This document shows positions 1 through 8,372 of a stretch of 64,000 nucleotides of DNA, piece by piece. This DNA comes from Flavobacteriales bacterium (GTDB taxonomy: Bacteria; Bacteroidota; Bacteroidia; Flavobacteriales_F; PHOS-HE28). The stretch is taken from the NCBI GenBank assembly GCA_030584065.1, contig CP129489.1, positions 3,822,235 to 3,886,234 of the forward strand. Direction: 5' to 3'. Positions within the stretch are counted from its first letter, which is position 1; the number at the start of each line of letters is the position of its first letter. The notes below the pieces were generated by a model, which saw nothing but the letters and a program-made list of their open reading frames with translations, ran no database searches and was not told where the DNA came from. The translations under genes were made by a program, and so were the position numbers.

Positions 1-1
1 C

Positions 2-550
2 ATCCACCTCTGCGGGGCCTTCACGGTGTTCTGCATGGTGCTCTGGACGGTCTTCGACATCCGGCTGGGGCGCAAGGGCTTCGCTCCGGAGCGGAGCCCT
101 GCGGGCGGCTGGGCACGTGGGCTGCTCGCATTGCTGGCGCTGCAGATCGTGTGGGGCGCCTTCACCGCCGGGCTCGATGCGGGCCGCATCTACAACACCT
201 GGCCGCTGATGAACGGCGCGTTCATGCCCGAGAACATCACGGCCTTCAGCTCACTCTGGCAGAACCTTGCCGACCACCGGGACGGGGTGCAATTCGTGCA
301 TCGCAACCTGGCCTGGCTGGTGGCCGCCGCCTTCGTGGGCTTTGCCTGGCGCTTCCGCACCGTGCCCGGCCTGCACTGGCGCTGGCTGATCGCCGCCGTC
401 GCCATGCAGTTCGTGCTGGGCGTACTCACCGTGCTCACCCATGTCAGCCTCGCCCTGGGCGTGCTGCACCAGTTCGGTGCACTCTTCCTGCTGGCGGTCC
501 TGGTCAGCGTGCTGCACGCTACCGGCCGGCCTGCGCCCAGCGCAACGTAG
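2..550 (+). CDS. ctaA: Heme A synthase, COX15/CtaA family (3' part only)
   Basis: Inner-membrane enzyme that oxidises the C8 methyl of heme O to give heme A for aa3-type cytochrome oxidases. The frame is open to the left window edge, so the N-terminal half is missing and 182 residues are visible. They hold about five membrane segments, the family motif GAFTAGLDAGRIYNTWP, and two histidine-bearing helices (FVHRNLAW and VLHQFGA) that match the C-terminal haem-binding histidine pair. Its 3' end overlaps the convergent gldD gene by 32 bases. The family call is firm; what lies upstream is unknown. Confidence 0.9.
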   Translation: MHLCGAFTVFCMVLWTVFDIRLGRKGFAPERSPAGGWARGLLALLALQIVWGAFTAGLDAGRIYNTWPLMNGAFMPENITAFSSLWQNLADHRDGVQFVHRNLAWLVAAAFVGFAWRFRTVPGLHWRWLIAAVAMQFVLGVLTVLTHVSLALGVLHQFGALFLLAVLVSVLHATGRPAPSAT

Positions 551-1094
551 CTGCGAAGTGGCGCATGTCAGCGCGCAGGCGCTCGGTCACCGGTGCCAGG
601 GAATCGGCGTTCGGCCGCGCATCGAAGTAGAGCGCCCCGTAGAGGAAGTGCTGCGCGCTGTCGGTGAGGTAGAACACGAAGGGGCTGGCCACATCGCCCT
701 CCACATCGAAGAGGGTGCCGAAGACGCGTTCATCGTGCCGCAGCACGCGCTCGCTCCGGATGCGGACGGCCTTCGCCTCGTGCTTGCGCTTGAAGTCGTG
801 GGCATCCTCGATCAGTGCGGGCAGGTCGCCGCGAACAGGGCTGTAGGTGAGGTGCACCGTTGCGCGCTGGCCCTTGAAGCGCAGGTCGTACCAGCGGGCA
901 CTGTCCTGCCGGGGGCGCTCCACGAGGCTGGCATAGGCCGGTCGTTCGGCCGTAAAGGCCGCTTCCGCCTGTTCCGCGTAGGCCACGGGAGGCAGGTCGA
1001 TGCGCGGCCAGCCCTTGGGCTTGGGCACCGGATCCTCGCCGCAGCCGATCAGCAGCGCCGCGAACAGCACCGGCAGGCTAGGAGCGGGCCTCAT
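519..1094 (-). CDS. gldD: Gliding motility lipoprotein GldD
   Basis: Lipoprotein of 191 residues required for gliding and type IX secretion in Flavobacterium; its biochemical role is not known. A short signal peptide ends in the lipobox LLIGC, and the mature part starts with a PKPKGWPRIDLP stretch characteristic of GldD. It follows gldE with a 17-base overlap, so the two are almost certainly co-translated; gldE-gldD adjacency is standard in the phylum. The 3' end overlaps the heme A synthase gene on the other strand. Identification rests on length, lipobox, the PKP-G motif and context. Confidence 0.9.
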   Translation of the reverse strand: MRPAPSLPVLFAALLIGCGEDPVPKPKGWPRIDLPPVAYAEQAEAAFTAERPAYASLVERPRQDSARWYDLRFKGQRATVHLTYSPVRGDLPALIEDAHDFKRKHEAKAVRIRSERVLRHDERVFGTLFDVEGDVASPFVFYLTDSAQHFLYGALYFDARPNADSLAPVTERLRADMRHFAATLRWAQAGR

Positions 1095-2409
1095 CGTTCA
1101 TGGTCAGCTTCACGCGGCGGATGCGCTTGTTGTCCGAGGCCTCGATGGCAAAGGTGAAGTTGCGCAGCGATACCACCTCGCCCTTCTTGGGGATGCGGCC
1201 CGTGAGCTCCAGCACGAAGCCCCCGAGGGTGCCGCTGTCGCCCTTGTGGTCCTCGAAGACCTGCCCGTCGATGCCCAGCACGCGGTACACATCGGTGAGG
1301 GGCGCCCTGCCCTCGAACACCCAGGTGCGGTCGTCGAGCTTGCTGTAGATGAGGTCCTCCTCATCGAACTCGTCGGTGATCTCGCCCACGATCTCCTCGA
1401 TCACGTCCTCCAAGGTGATGATGCCGCTGGTGCCCCCGTGCTCGTCCACCACCACGGCAAGGTGCACCTGCTCGGTCTGGAAATCCTTCAGCAGGTCGTC
1501 CAGCTTCTTGTTCTCCGGCACGAAGTAGGGCTCGCGCAGCAGCGCGTGCCAGTCGAAGTCCTCCTTGGCGATGTGGGGCAGCACGTCCTTGATGTAGAGG
1601 ATGCCGCTCACGCGGTCCAGGGTCTCCTCGTACACGGGCACGCGCGAGAAGCCGCTGTCCACGATGGCGGCCAGGAGCTGCTTGAAGGTGAGGTCGCGCT
1701 CGAATCCCACCACTTCGGTGCGCGGCCGCATGATCTGGCGCGCCTCGAAGTTGCCGAACTTCACGATGCCCCGCAGGATGCGCTGTTCCTCGGCGGTGGT
1801 GCTGGCATCCTTGGTGAGCTCCAGTGCATGGCCGAGGGCGTCGACTGAGATGCCCTGCGAAGCGCGCTTGCGGTAGCGCTTCTCGATCCAGGTGGTGCTG
1901 CGCACGAGTGTCTCGCTCACGGGCTTCAATGCCCAGCGCAGGGCGGTGAGGGGGCCGGCCATGTGCTGGGCCACGCGCATGGCGTTCGCTGTTGCATAGA
2001 CCTTGGGGAGCACCTCGCCCAGCAGCAGCAGCACGAAGGTGACCGCCAGCACCTGGATGATGAAGACCATGTAGCCGGGCATCCGGTCGATTTCCAGCAG
2101 CGAGGTGACGGCCACCGTGCTCAGGATGACGATGCCTACGTTGACGAAGTTGTTGGCGATGAGGATGGTGGCCAGCAGCCTGCGCGGCTTCGCGAGCAGG
2201 TCGAGCACGCGTTGGCCCCAAGCGCCGCCGCGCTCCTTCAAGTCGCGCAGCTGGGTGGGCGAGAGGGAGAACAGGGCCACCTCACTGGCGCTGAAGGCGG
2301 CGCTGCACACAAGCAGCAGCCCGATCACCACCAGGATGAGGGCCGTGGGGCCATCCAGGGGGCGCCAGTAGAGGGCGACGGTGAGCGGGAGGAAGGAGGG
2401 GGGCTCCAA
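1078..2409 (-). CDS. gldE: Gliding motility-associated protein GldE (CNNM/CBS/CorC family)
   Basis: Integral membrane protein of 443 residues with the architecture of CorC/HlyC transporters: an N-terminal CNNM membrane domain with about four hydrophobic segments (roughly residues 20-180), a CBS pair (about 215-335) including DEHGGTSGIITLEDVIEEI, and a C-terminal CorC_HlyC domain (about 350-435). In Flavobacterium GldE supports GldD function; an ion-transport role is inferred from the family. The best start is a TTG at 2409, 36 bases after the ssb stop, as no in-frame ATG lies near. gldD follows with overlap. Confidence 0.9.
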   Translation of the reverse strand: MEPPSFLPLTVALYWRPLDGPTALILVVIGLLLVCSAAFSASEVALFSLSPTQLRDLKERGGAWGQRVLDLLAKPRRLLATILIANNFVNVGIVILSTVAVTSLLEIDRMPGYMVFIIQVLAVTFVLLLLGEVLPKVYATANAMRVAQHMAGPLTALRWALKPVSETLVRSTTWIEKRYRKRASQGISVDALGHALELTKDASTTAEEQRILRGIVKFGNFEARQIMRPRTEVVGFERDLTFKQLLAAIVDSGFSRVPVYEETLDRVSGILYIKDVLPHIAKEDFDWHALLREPYFVPENKKLDDLLKDFQTEQVHLAVVVDEHGGTSGIITLEDVIEEIVGEITDEFDEEDLIYSKLDDRTWVFEGRAPLTDVYRVLGIDGQVFEDHKGDSGTLGGFVLELTGRIPKKGEVVSLRNFTFAIEASDNKRIRRVKLTMNDEARS

Positions 2410-2445
2410 CGGGGACGCGATGGGTTCTGCGCTGCGGGTGCCGGG

Positions 2446-2883
2446 CTAGAAGGGCAGGTCGTCCACTTCCATCTCCTGGGCGCCACCAGCCGCAGGGGCG
2501 GGCTGCGCCGCGGCAACGGATGCCGCCTGCTGCACCGGGGCGCCGGTGGAGGGCCGGTCCAGCATGGTCATCTCATCGGCGTGGATCTCGGTGGTGTAGC
2601 GGGTGTTGCCATCCTTGTCCTGCCACTGGCGGGTGCGGAGCTTGCCTTCCACGTACACCTTGCTGCCCTTGCGCAGGTAACGCTCGGTGATCTCGGCCAG
2701 CCCGCGCCAGGCCACGATATTGTGCCACTCGGTCTGCTCGCGCTTCTCGCCGGTCTGGCGGTCCTTGTAGGTCTCGCTGGTGGCAATGCGGAAGTTGGCC
2801 ACGGCTGCGCCGTTCTGCAGGTGCCGCACTTCGGGGTCGGCGCCGAGGTTGCCGATGAGGATCACTTTGTTCACGCCGGACAT
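2446..2883 (-). CDS. ssb: Single-stranded DNA-binding protein
   Basis: Binds and protects single-stranded DNA in replication, repair and recombination. The 145 residues show the OB-fold start ([20 protein letters not shown]), the middle motif [15 protein letters not shown], a low-complexity Pro/Ala/Gln linker after about residue 110, and the acidic tip EMEVDDLPF that recruits partner proteins. A TATCTTCG -7 box lies 23 bases upstream of the ATG. It sits between mutY and gldE, the usual Bacteroidota arrangement. Confidence 0.97.
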   Translation of the reverse strand: MSGVNKVILIGNLGADPEVRHLQNGAAVANFRIATSETYKDRQTGEKREQTEWHNIVAWRGLAEITERYLRKGSKVYVEGKLRTRQWQDKDGNTRYTTEIHADEMTMLDRPSTGAPVQQAASVAAAQPAPAAGGAQEMEVDDLPF

Positions 2884-2906
2884 GGCTTGCTTCAGGATTG
2901 GAGGGT

Positions 2907-2914
2907 CGAAGATA
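2907..2914 (-). promoter_or_regulatory. Putative -7 promoter element for ssb-gldE-gldD
   Basis: Read on the minus strand this is TATCTTCG, one mismatch from the Bacteroidota -7 consensus TAnnTTTG, placed 23 bases before the ssb ATG in the short gap after mutY. No clear -33 TTTG is visible. Inferred from consensus and position only. Confidence 0.5.
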
Positions 2915-2922
2915 GCGGTTCC

Positions 2923-3987
2923 TCAGGGGTGGTTTTCCCCGTCGTCGGTCCGCAGGTAGCGCTCCACGAGCCGCGGCAGGGCATGCGTATCGAGGGCCGC
3001 CCAAGAGACCTGCTTCCAGTCCGTGGGCGGCGTGAAGCCCTTCGGAGGGGAGGCCTTCCAGAGCAGGGCGTGGATCACCTGATGGCTGAGCACGTGCTTC
3101 ACCGGACCCTGCATGGAGCCGATCGCCCATCCATGGCCAAGGACCGTACGCAGCCGGGCATGGAAGCTCCGCCGTGTCATGGGTGCCGTCGTCTCCACCA
3201 TGGGCAGCTCCCACAGGCCCTGCCAGATGTCCTTGTCCCTGCGCTGTCGGAGGTAGATGCCTCCCTGCGCCTCGATCAGCAGGTAATTGAAATGACGGGT
3301 GCGCGTCTTTGTCTTGCCCGCCTTCACAGGCAGCTCCCCGATGCGCCCTTCTGCCTTCGCGATGCATTTGCGCGCCAAGGGGCACTCGCCGCAGCGCGGG
3401 TTCCTGGGCGTACAGATTGTGGCGCCGAGCTCCATCACCGCCTGATTGTGGTCGCCGGGGTGCTCGCGGGAGATCAGTTCGCCGGCCAGCGCCCGGAACT
3501 CCTTCTTCCCGGCGGTGCTGTCGATGGGCGTGGCGATGCCGAAGACCCTGGCCAGTACCCGAAAGACATTGCCATCCACCACGGGCTCCGGGATGCCGAA
3601 GCAGATGCTGGCGATGGCCGAGGCGGTGTAATCCCCTATGCCCTTGAGCTTCAGCAGGGCGGCATGGTCGGCCGGGAACTGTCCGCCGTGCTCTTTCACC
3701 ACTTGCTGGGCGGCCGTGCGCAGGTTACGGGCGCGGCTGTAATAGCCCAGCCCTTGCCAGAGCCGAAGCACCTGGTCCTCAGAGGCCTTGGCCAGATGCG
3801 CCACGCTGGGATAGCGCTCCACGAAGCGGTGCCAATAGGCGGTCCCTTGGTCCACCCGGGTCTGCTGGAGGATGACCTCGCTGAGCCAGATGCGGTACGG
3901 ATCAAGCGTTTTGCGCCACGGCAAAGGGCGCTGATTCTCGCGGTACCAGGGCAGCAGGGCCTGGCTGAACCATGAACGGCTTGACAT
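2923..3987 (-). CDS. mutY: A/G-specific adenine glycosylase MutY
   Basis: Base-excision repair enzyme that removes adenine mispaired with 8-oxoguanine. The 354 residues carry the helix-hairpin-helix stretch LKGIGDYTASAIAS, the catalytic-Asp region PVVDGNVFRVLARVFG, a 4Fe-4S cluster with spacing C-x6-C-x2-C-x5-C (CTPRNPRCGECPLARKC), and a C-terminal NUDIX-like domain for 8-oxoG recognition. It is divergent from HU. A near-consensus -7 box (CATCTTTG, minus strand, 3995-4002) lies only 7 bases before the ATG, so its leader would be very short. Confidence 0.97.
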   Translation of the reverse strand: MSSRSWFSQALLPWYRENQRPLPWRKTLDPYRIWLSEVILQQTRVDQGTAYWHRFVERYPSVAHLAKASEDQVLRLWQGLGYYSRARNLRTAAQQVVKEHGGQFPADHAALLKLKGIGDYTASAIASICFGIPEPVVDGNVFRVLARVFGIATPIDSTAGKKEFRALAGELISREHPGDHNQAVMELGATICTPRNPRCGECPLARKCIAKAEGRIGELPVKAGKTKTRTRHFNYLLIEAQGGIYLRQRRDKDIWQGLWELPMVETTAPMTRRSFHARLRTVLGHGWAIGSMQGPVKHVLSHQVIHALLWKASPPKGFTPPTDWKQVSWAALDTHALPRLVERYLRTDDGENHP

Positions 3988-4004
3988 ACAGGCACAAAGA
4001 TGGG

Positions 4005-4034
4005 TTGCGAGTGCCGTTGATCCGGCTATATTTG
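4005..4034 (+). promoter_or_regulatory. Bacteroidota-type promoter of the HU gene
   Basis: TTG at 4005-4007 and a perfect TATATTTG (TAnnTTTG) at 4027-4034 are separated by 19 bases, fitting the -33/-7 arrangement used by the Bacteroidota primary sigma factor. The ATG of the HU gene follows at 4056. This is the only promoter in the window where I could pair a plausible -33 with a perfect -7. Confidence 0.7.
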
Positions 4035-4055
4035 CGCCCCCAAATCAATCGGGCT

Positions 4056-4355
4056 ATGACGAAGGCAGAGCTGGTGGGCATCATCTCCAAGAAGACCGGA
4101 ATCGAGCGCATGGTGGTGCTCGCCACGGTGGAAGCGTTCATGGATGAGGTGAAGAACCAGCTGGCCCACGGCGAGGCGGTCCACCTGCGCGGCTTCGGCA
4201 GCTTCGTGGTGAAGCACCGGGCGCAGAAGACCGGCCGCCTGCTGGCCAAGAACACCACCATCATCATCCCGGCGCACGACATCCCGGCCTTCAAGCCCGC
4301 CGATGTATTCGTGGACCAGGTGAAGAACCGGTCGCAGAAGCCTGAAGGCCAATGA
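4056..4355 (+). CDS. HU/IHF family nucleoid-associated protein
   Basis: Small DNA-bending protein of 99 residues. It shows the family core LRGFGSFVVKHRAQKTGR followed by the beta-arm with the Bacteroidota hallmark NTTIIIPAHDIPAFKPA, where the proline inserts at the DNA kink. The ATG at 4056 is chosen over upstream in-frame codons because it follows the promoter and begins MTKAELV, a typical HU start. The stop overlaps the ATG of the TPR gene (ATGA), so the two are translationally coupled. It sits divergent to mutY, as in flavobacteria. Confidence 0.95.
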   Translation: MTKAELVGIISKKTGIERMVVLATVEAFMDEVKNQLAHGEAVHLRGFGSFVVKHRAQKTGRLLAKNTTIIIPAHDIPAFKPADVFVDQVKNRSQKPEGQ

Positions 4356-4846
4356 TGGGTTTGGGCAAGCCGCAGTGGCTGGCTCTGGCCGGCGCCGCGG
4401 CGGTAGTCGTTCTTTTGGTACTGGTACCCCGGACACCTTCGGGGAAGCGCGAGGAAGCGGCGGCCATCACCCCCGCCAAGGCCCGCACCATGGAGGCGGT
4501 GGCCCTGGTGCAGGGTCAGGACCCCATGCGCGGCATCATGATGCTGCGCGAGATCGCCGAGCAGGAGCCCGACAATGCCGAGGCGCATTGGCACCTGGGG
4601 CTGTTCTCGGTGCAGAGCGGACAGATGGAGAAGGCGCTGGAGCGCTTCAAGAAGGTGCGCGACCTGGACGCCGAGGGCTTCCCCGATGTCTGGTTCTACC
4701 TGGGGCGCACCTATGCCACCTTGGACAGTACCGACCAGGCCATCGCCTGCCTGCACCGGTACCGCGAATTGGTTGACGATACGGCCATCACCCGCGTGGT
4801 GGATGGCTTCTTGTTGGAATTGGAAGGACACGTACACGAACACTGA
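4352..4846 (+). CDS. Membrane-anchored TPR protein
   Basis: A 164-residue protein with one N-terminal membrane segment (about residues 8-25) followed by three or so tetratricopeptide repeats, for example AEAHWHLGLFSVQSGQMEKA and the unit starting PDVWFYLGRTYATL. The soluble part probably lies outside the cytoplasm and mediates protein contacts; the partner is unknown. The start overlaps the HU stop by four bases (ATGA). A TPR gene between HU and RNase G is, from memory, a recurring flavobacterial arrangement. Confidence 0.8.
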   Translation: MMGLGKPQWLALAGAAAVVVLLVLVPRTPSGKREEAAAITPAKARTMEAVALVQGQDPMRGIMMLREIAEQEPDNAEAHWHLGLFSVQSGQMEKALERFKKVRDLDAEGFPDVWFYLGRTYATLDSTDQAIACLHRYRELVDDTAITRVVDGFLLELEGHVHEH

Positions 4847-4852
4847 GCACAC

Positions 4853-4948
4853 ATGCCCTGCGGAAAGAAGCGGAAGCGCCACAAGATGGCCACCCACAAG
4901 CGCAAGAAGCGCCTGCGGAAGAACCGCCACAAGAAGAAGATCCGGTAG
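4853..4948 (+). CDS. 31-residue basic protein, COX24/AURKAIP1 (mS38-like) domain
   Basis: A tiny gene six bases after the TPR stop. The protein starts MPCGKKRKRHKMATHKRKKR, is almost all Lys, Arg and His, and carries the KRKRHKxxTHKRKKRLRKNRHKKK core of the COX24/AURKAIP1 family. In mitochondria that domain belongs to small-subunit ribosomal protein mS38, so a ribosome-bound role is likely but inferred. The conserved core and tight spacing to the gene upstream argue that it is real despite its length. Confidence 0.85.
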   Translation: MPCGKKRKRHKMATHKRKKRLRKNRHKKKIR

Positions 4949-4969
4949 TAGCCGGTGACGCTGCTGCTG

Positions 4970-4992
4970 CCTGAGGGCCTTGGGTCCTCAGG
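4970..4992. terminator. Stem-loop between the small basic protein and RNase G
   Basis: CCTGAGG at 4970-4976 pairs perfectly with CCTCAGG at 4986-4992 around a 9-base loop. There is no T-run, so it could be a weak terminator, an attenuator or an mRNA-processing hairpin before rng. Confidence 0.4.
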
Positions 4993-5049
4993 GGCCGCTG
5001 TCGTGCGCACCCGCGTGCCTGCTTCCATGCATCATCACATCGCCATCGC

Positions 5050-6600
5050 GTGAGCGTAGACCTCGTCATCCGTTCGGCCGGGGGGGAGGTGGCCATTGCC
5101 CTGTTGAAGGACAGGGTGCTGAGCGAGCTCCACCGCGAGAGGACCGAGCGCGGCTTCGCCGTGGGCGATGTGTACCTGGCCAAGGTGCGCAAGGTGGCGC
5201 CCGGCCTCAACGCGGCGTTCGTGGATGTTGGGCACGAGAAGGACGCCTTCCTCCACTACTTCGACCTGGGCCCCCAGTACCGCAACAGCTACAAGTTCGC
5301 CAAGGGCGCGGTGGCGGGCACCGTCGCCAGCAGCCTGCTGGAGGACTGGAAGCTCGACCCCGACATCCCCAAGGACGGAAAGCTCTCCGACATCGTCAGC
5401 GCCAGCCAGAGCATCCTGGTGCAGATCGCCAAAGAGCCCATCAGCACCAAGGGCCCGCGCCTCACGGCCGAGGTCACCCTGGCAGGCCGCTACATGGTGC
5501 TGGTGCCCTTCATCAACAAGGTGAGCATCAGCAGCCGCATCACCGACGAGGCGGAGCGCAAGCGGCTGAAGGAATTGATGCAGGCCATCCGCCCGAAGAA
5601 CTTCGGCGTGATCATCCGCACCAACGCCGCCGAGAAGGACAGCGCCGACCTGGAGAATGACCTCAAGAACCTGCTCCAGCGCTGGGACGTGATGTTCAGC
5701 AACCTGCGCAGCGCCCAGCCGCCCAAGAAGGTGCTCGGCGAGGTGGACCGCACCAACGCCGTGCTGCGCGACGTGCTCAACAAGAGCTTCACCGGGATCC
5801 ACGTGGATGATGAGCTCCTCGCCGAGGACATCCGCACGACGCTGCAGAGCATCGCACCGGAGAAGGCGGGCATCGTCAAGCACTACAAAGGGAAGATCGA
5901 CATCTTCGACAGCTTCGGGATCAACAAGCAGATCAAGCAGGCCTTCGGTAAGCAGGTGATGCTGCCCAGCGGCGCCTACCTGATCATCGAGAAGACCGAG
6001 GCCATGCACGTCATCGACGTGAACAGCGGGAGCCGCAAAGGCGGCAGCCAGGCCCAGGAGAAGAACGCCCTCGACATCAACGTGGAGGCGGCCAAGGAGA
6101 TCGCCCGCCTGCTGCGGCTGCGCGACATGGGTGGCATCATCTGCGTGGATTTCATCGACCTCTATGAGCCCGAGAACCGCCGCCTGCTGCACAAGGCGCT
6201 GAAGGATGCCATGGAGGACGACAAGGCGAAGCACAACGTGCTGCCGCCCTCGCGCTTCGGCGTCATCGAGATGACCCGCCAGCGCGTGCGCCCCGAGACC
6301 GAGATCGAGACCGCCGAGAGCTGCCCCACCTGCAAGGGCACCGGCGAGGTGCAGGCGCCCGTGCTCATCATCGACGAGATCGAGAACGCGCTCAACTACC
6401 TGCACGGCGAGAAGGGCATGACCGGCCTCACGCTCTGCGTGCACCCCTTCATCCACGCCTTCCTCACCAAAGGCCTGCCCAGCATCCAGCACAAGTGGTA
6501 CCTGCGTTGGAGGAAATGGGTGAAGGTGAAGCCCGAGGGCGCCCTGCAGTACCTGGCGTACACCGTGCAGGATGACGCGGGGAACGAGGTGCCGGTGTGA
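5050..6600 (+). CDS. rng: Ribonuclease G (Rne/Rng family)
   Basis: Endoribonuclease of 516 residues that processes rRNA precursors and decays mRNA. It holds an S1 RNA-binding domain (about 35-125), the RNase E/G catalytic core with the Mg-binding region IDVNSGS and the acidic stretch IICVDFIDL, and the Zn-link CPTCKGTG near residue 425. The start is GTG (MSVDLVIRSAGG); no ATG or clear Shine-Dalgarno is nearby, and the product aligns with the family from its first residues. Length matches short RNase G, not RNase E. Confidence 0.95.
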   Translation: MSVDLVIRSAGGEVAIALLKDRVLSELHRERTERGFAVGDVYLAKVRKVAPGLNAAFVDVGHEKDAFLHYFDLGPQYRNSYKFAKGAVAGTVASSLLEDWKLDPDIPKDGKLSDIVSASQSILVQIAKEPISTKGPRLTAEVTLAGRYMVLVPFINKVSISSRITDEAERKRLKELMQAIRPKNFGVIIRTNAAEKDSADLENDLKNLLQRWDVMFSNLRSAQPPKKVLGEVDRTNAVLRDVLNKSFTGIHVDDELLAEDIRTTLQSIAPEKAGIVKHYKGKIDIFDSFGINKQIKQAFGKQVMLPSGAYLIIEKTEAMHVIDVNSGSRKGGSQAQEKNALDINVEAAKEIARLLRLRDMGGIICVDFIDLYEPENRRLLHKALKDAMEDDKAKHNVLPPSRFGVIEMTRQRVRPETEIETAESCPTCKGTGEVQAPVLIIDEIENALNYLHGEKGMTGLTLCVHPFIHAFLTKGLPSIQHKWYLRWRKWVKVKPEGALQYLAYTVQDDAGNEVPV

Positions 6601-6627
6601 GGCGTTTGCAGGTTCGGCAGGCTCCCC

Positions 6628-7092
6628 ATGCCGAAGAAGCCAACCATCTCCGACGCCCTTGCTAAAGCCCGCGCCTACTGCGCCCGGCAGGAGCGCGCCC
6701 AGCAGGAGGTGCGCGACAAGCTCTACGCATGGGAGGTGCCCGCCAAGGACATCGAGTCCATCATCAGCCAACTCATCGGTGAAGGCTTCCTCAACGAGGC
6801 GCGCTTCGCCGAGCACTTCGCGGTGAGCAAGCTGCGGCAGAAGGGCTGGGGGCTCCGCAAGATCGAGGCGGCCCTGAGGCAGCGGCAGGTGAGCGAGCCC
6901 TGCATCCGGGTGGCGCTCAAGGCCATCGACCGAGAGGAGCAGAGCGGAAAGCTGCGTGAGCTGGTGGTCAAGCGCTGGGCCAGGGAGAAGGAGCCCGATG
7001 CCTTCAGGAAGCGGCAGAAGGTGATGGCGTACTTCCTGCGACGCGGCTTTGCGTCGGAAGAGGTGAAGCGGGCGCTCGAGGGGCTGGCCTAG
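6628..7092 (+). CDS. recX: Regulatory protein RecX
   Basis: Modulator that binds RecA filaments and limits recombinase activity. The 154-residue protein is the usual three-helix-repeat RecX, with motifs such as [40 protein letters not shown] and [19 protein letters not shown]. It lies 27 bases after rng and is probably co-transcribed. RecA itself is not in the window. Confidence 0.93.
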   Translation: MPKKPTISDALAKARAYCARQERAQQEVRDKLYAWEVPAKDIESIISQLIGEGFLNEARFAEHFAVSKLRQKGWGLRKIEAALRQRQVSEPCIRVALKAIDREEQSGKLRELVVKRWAREKEPDAFRKRQKVMAYFLRRGFASEEVKRALEGLA

Positions 7093-7156
7093 GTGCCGCC
7101 CGCCCGCTGCCAAGGGCTGACAGCCAGCAACATGCAACGGACAGCCCCGCCCCAGC

Positions 7157-7164
7157 TACTTTCG
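7157..7164 (+). promoter_or_regulatory. Putative -7 element for prfB
   Basis: TACTTTCG, one mismatch from TAnnTTTG, ends 8 bases before the prfB ATG at 7173 and is followed by CGCCC, the same tail seen before the gene at 63959. The implied leader is only a few bases. Confidence 0.5.
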
Positions 7165-7172
7165 CGCCCGGA

Positions 7173-8270
7173 ATGATCACCATCGACAAGATCGGCGGCC
7201 TCGGTGAACGCCTGGAAGCGCTCAAGGGCTACCTCGAGATCGAGGACAAGCGCGGGCGTATCCTCGAGGAGGAGAAATACACCCACGACCCCGACTTCTG
7301 GAACGACCAGAAGAAGGCGCAGGCCACCATGAAGAAGATCCGCGAGCTGAAGCGCTGGGTGGCGCTCTGGGAAGATGTGAAGCGCGAGATAGACGATGTG
7401 GGCGTGATGTTCGACTTCTGGAAGGCGAAGGAGGTGAGCGAAGAGGAAGTGGAAGCGCAATTCGGCAAGGCGGAGAAGGCCTTGGAGGAGCTGGAGTTCA
7501 AGAATATGCTCAGCGCCGAGGAGGACCCCCTGAGCGCGGTGGTGCAGATCACCAGCGGTGCGGGCGGCACCGAGAGCAACGACTGGGCCTTGATGCTGCT
7601 GCGGATGTACCGCATGTGGGCGGAGAAGAGCGGCTACGCGGTGAAGGTGCTGGACTACCAGGACGGGGAAGCGGCGGGCATCAAGCAGGCCACGTTGGAG
7701 GTGGATGGCGAGTTCGCCTTCGGCATGCTGAAGGGCGAGAACGGCGTCCACCGGCTGGTGCGCATCAGCCCCTTCGACAGCAATGCGCGCCGCCACACGA
7801 GCTTCGTGAGCGTGTACGTGTATCCGCTGGTGGACGAGAGCATCGAGATCGACATCAACCCGGCGGACATCACGTGGGACACCTTCCGCAGCGGCGGTGC
7901 CGGCGGGCAGAACGTGAACAAGGTGGAGACCGGCGTGCGCCTGCGCCACGCGCCCACGGGCATCATCATCGAGAATACCGAGACGCGCAGCCAGCTGGAG
8001 AACAAGAACAAGGCGCTGCAGCTGCTGAAGTCGCAGCTGTACGAGGCCGAGCTGGAGCGCCGCCGCAGCAAGCGCAGCGAGATCGAGGCCGGCAAGAAGA
8101 AGATCGAGTGGGGCAGCCAGATCCGCAACTACGTGCTGCAGCCCTACAAGCTGGTGAAGGACGTGCGCACCGAGCACGAGACGAGCAGCGTGGATGATGT
8201 GCTGAACGGCGGGATCGATGAGTTCCTGAAGGCCTATCTGATGATGCACGGGCAGAGCCAGAAGGTCTGA
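7173..8270 (+). CDS. prfB: Peptide chain release factor 2
   Basis: Recognises UGA and UAA stop codons and triggers peptide release. The 365-residue frame contains the SPF stop-recognition tripeptide ([16 protein letters not shown], near residue 200) and the catalytic GGQ at residues 244-246. The coiled N-terminal domain is intact. The gene is read in one frame: the +1 programmed frameshift with an in-frame TGA near codon 26, common in prfB, is absent here (the site reads GYLEIED). The stop is itself TGA. A palindromic repeat begins right after it. Confidence 0.97.
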   Translation: MITIDKIGGLGERLEALKGYLEIEDKRGRILEEEKYTHDPDFWNDQKKAQATMKKIRELKRWVALWEDVKREIDDVGVMFDFWKAKEVSEEEVEAQFGKAEKALEELEFKNMLSAEEDPLSAVVQITSGAGGTESNDWALMLLRMYRMWAEKSGYAVKVLDYQDGEAAGIKQATLEVDGEFAFGMLKGENGVHRLVRISPFDSNARRHTSFVSVYVYPLVDESIEIDINPADITWDTFRSGGAGGQNVNKVETGVRLRHAPTGIIIENTETRSQLENKNKALQLLKSQLYEAELERRRSKRSEIEAGKKKIEWGSQIRNYVLQPYKLVKDVRTEHETSSVDDVLNGGIDEFLKAYLMMHGQSQKV

Positions 8271-8284
8271 GAATGATGAACACA

Positions 8285-8354
8285 GAACATTGAATACCGA
8301 ATGTCGAAGGGAGGTAGACCCCGCTTCGATGTTGATAATGCGGTGTTCGATGTC
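8285..8354. repeat. Intergenic imperfect palindrome, family A (GAATGTCGAA-type words)
   Basis: Fills the gap between prfB and fumC. The left arm (8285-8309) is built of words such as GAATACCGAATGTCGAAG; the right arm (8324-8354) carries the complements, for example CTTCGATGTT and CGGTGTTCGATGTC. A unique, non-iterated loop separates them. It starts 14 bases after the prfB stop and ends 18 bases before the fumC ATG. AT-richer than the flanking genes. Not coding in any convincing frame. Confidence 0.8.
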
Positions 8355-8372
8355 AGAAATTGAAGCGAAGCC

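Noticed and set aside
5035-7137. Long minus-strand open frame opposite rng and recX
   Set aside because: It spans two genes of known function on the other strand and has no motif of its own.
7173-7270. Programmed frameshift in prfB
   Set aside because: The frame is open with no internal TGA and no CTTTGA-type slippery site at the expected place.
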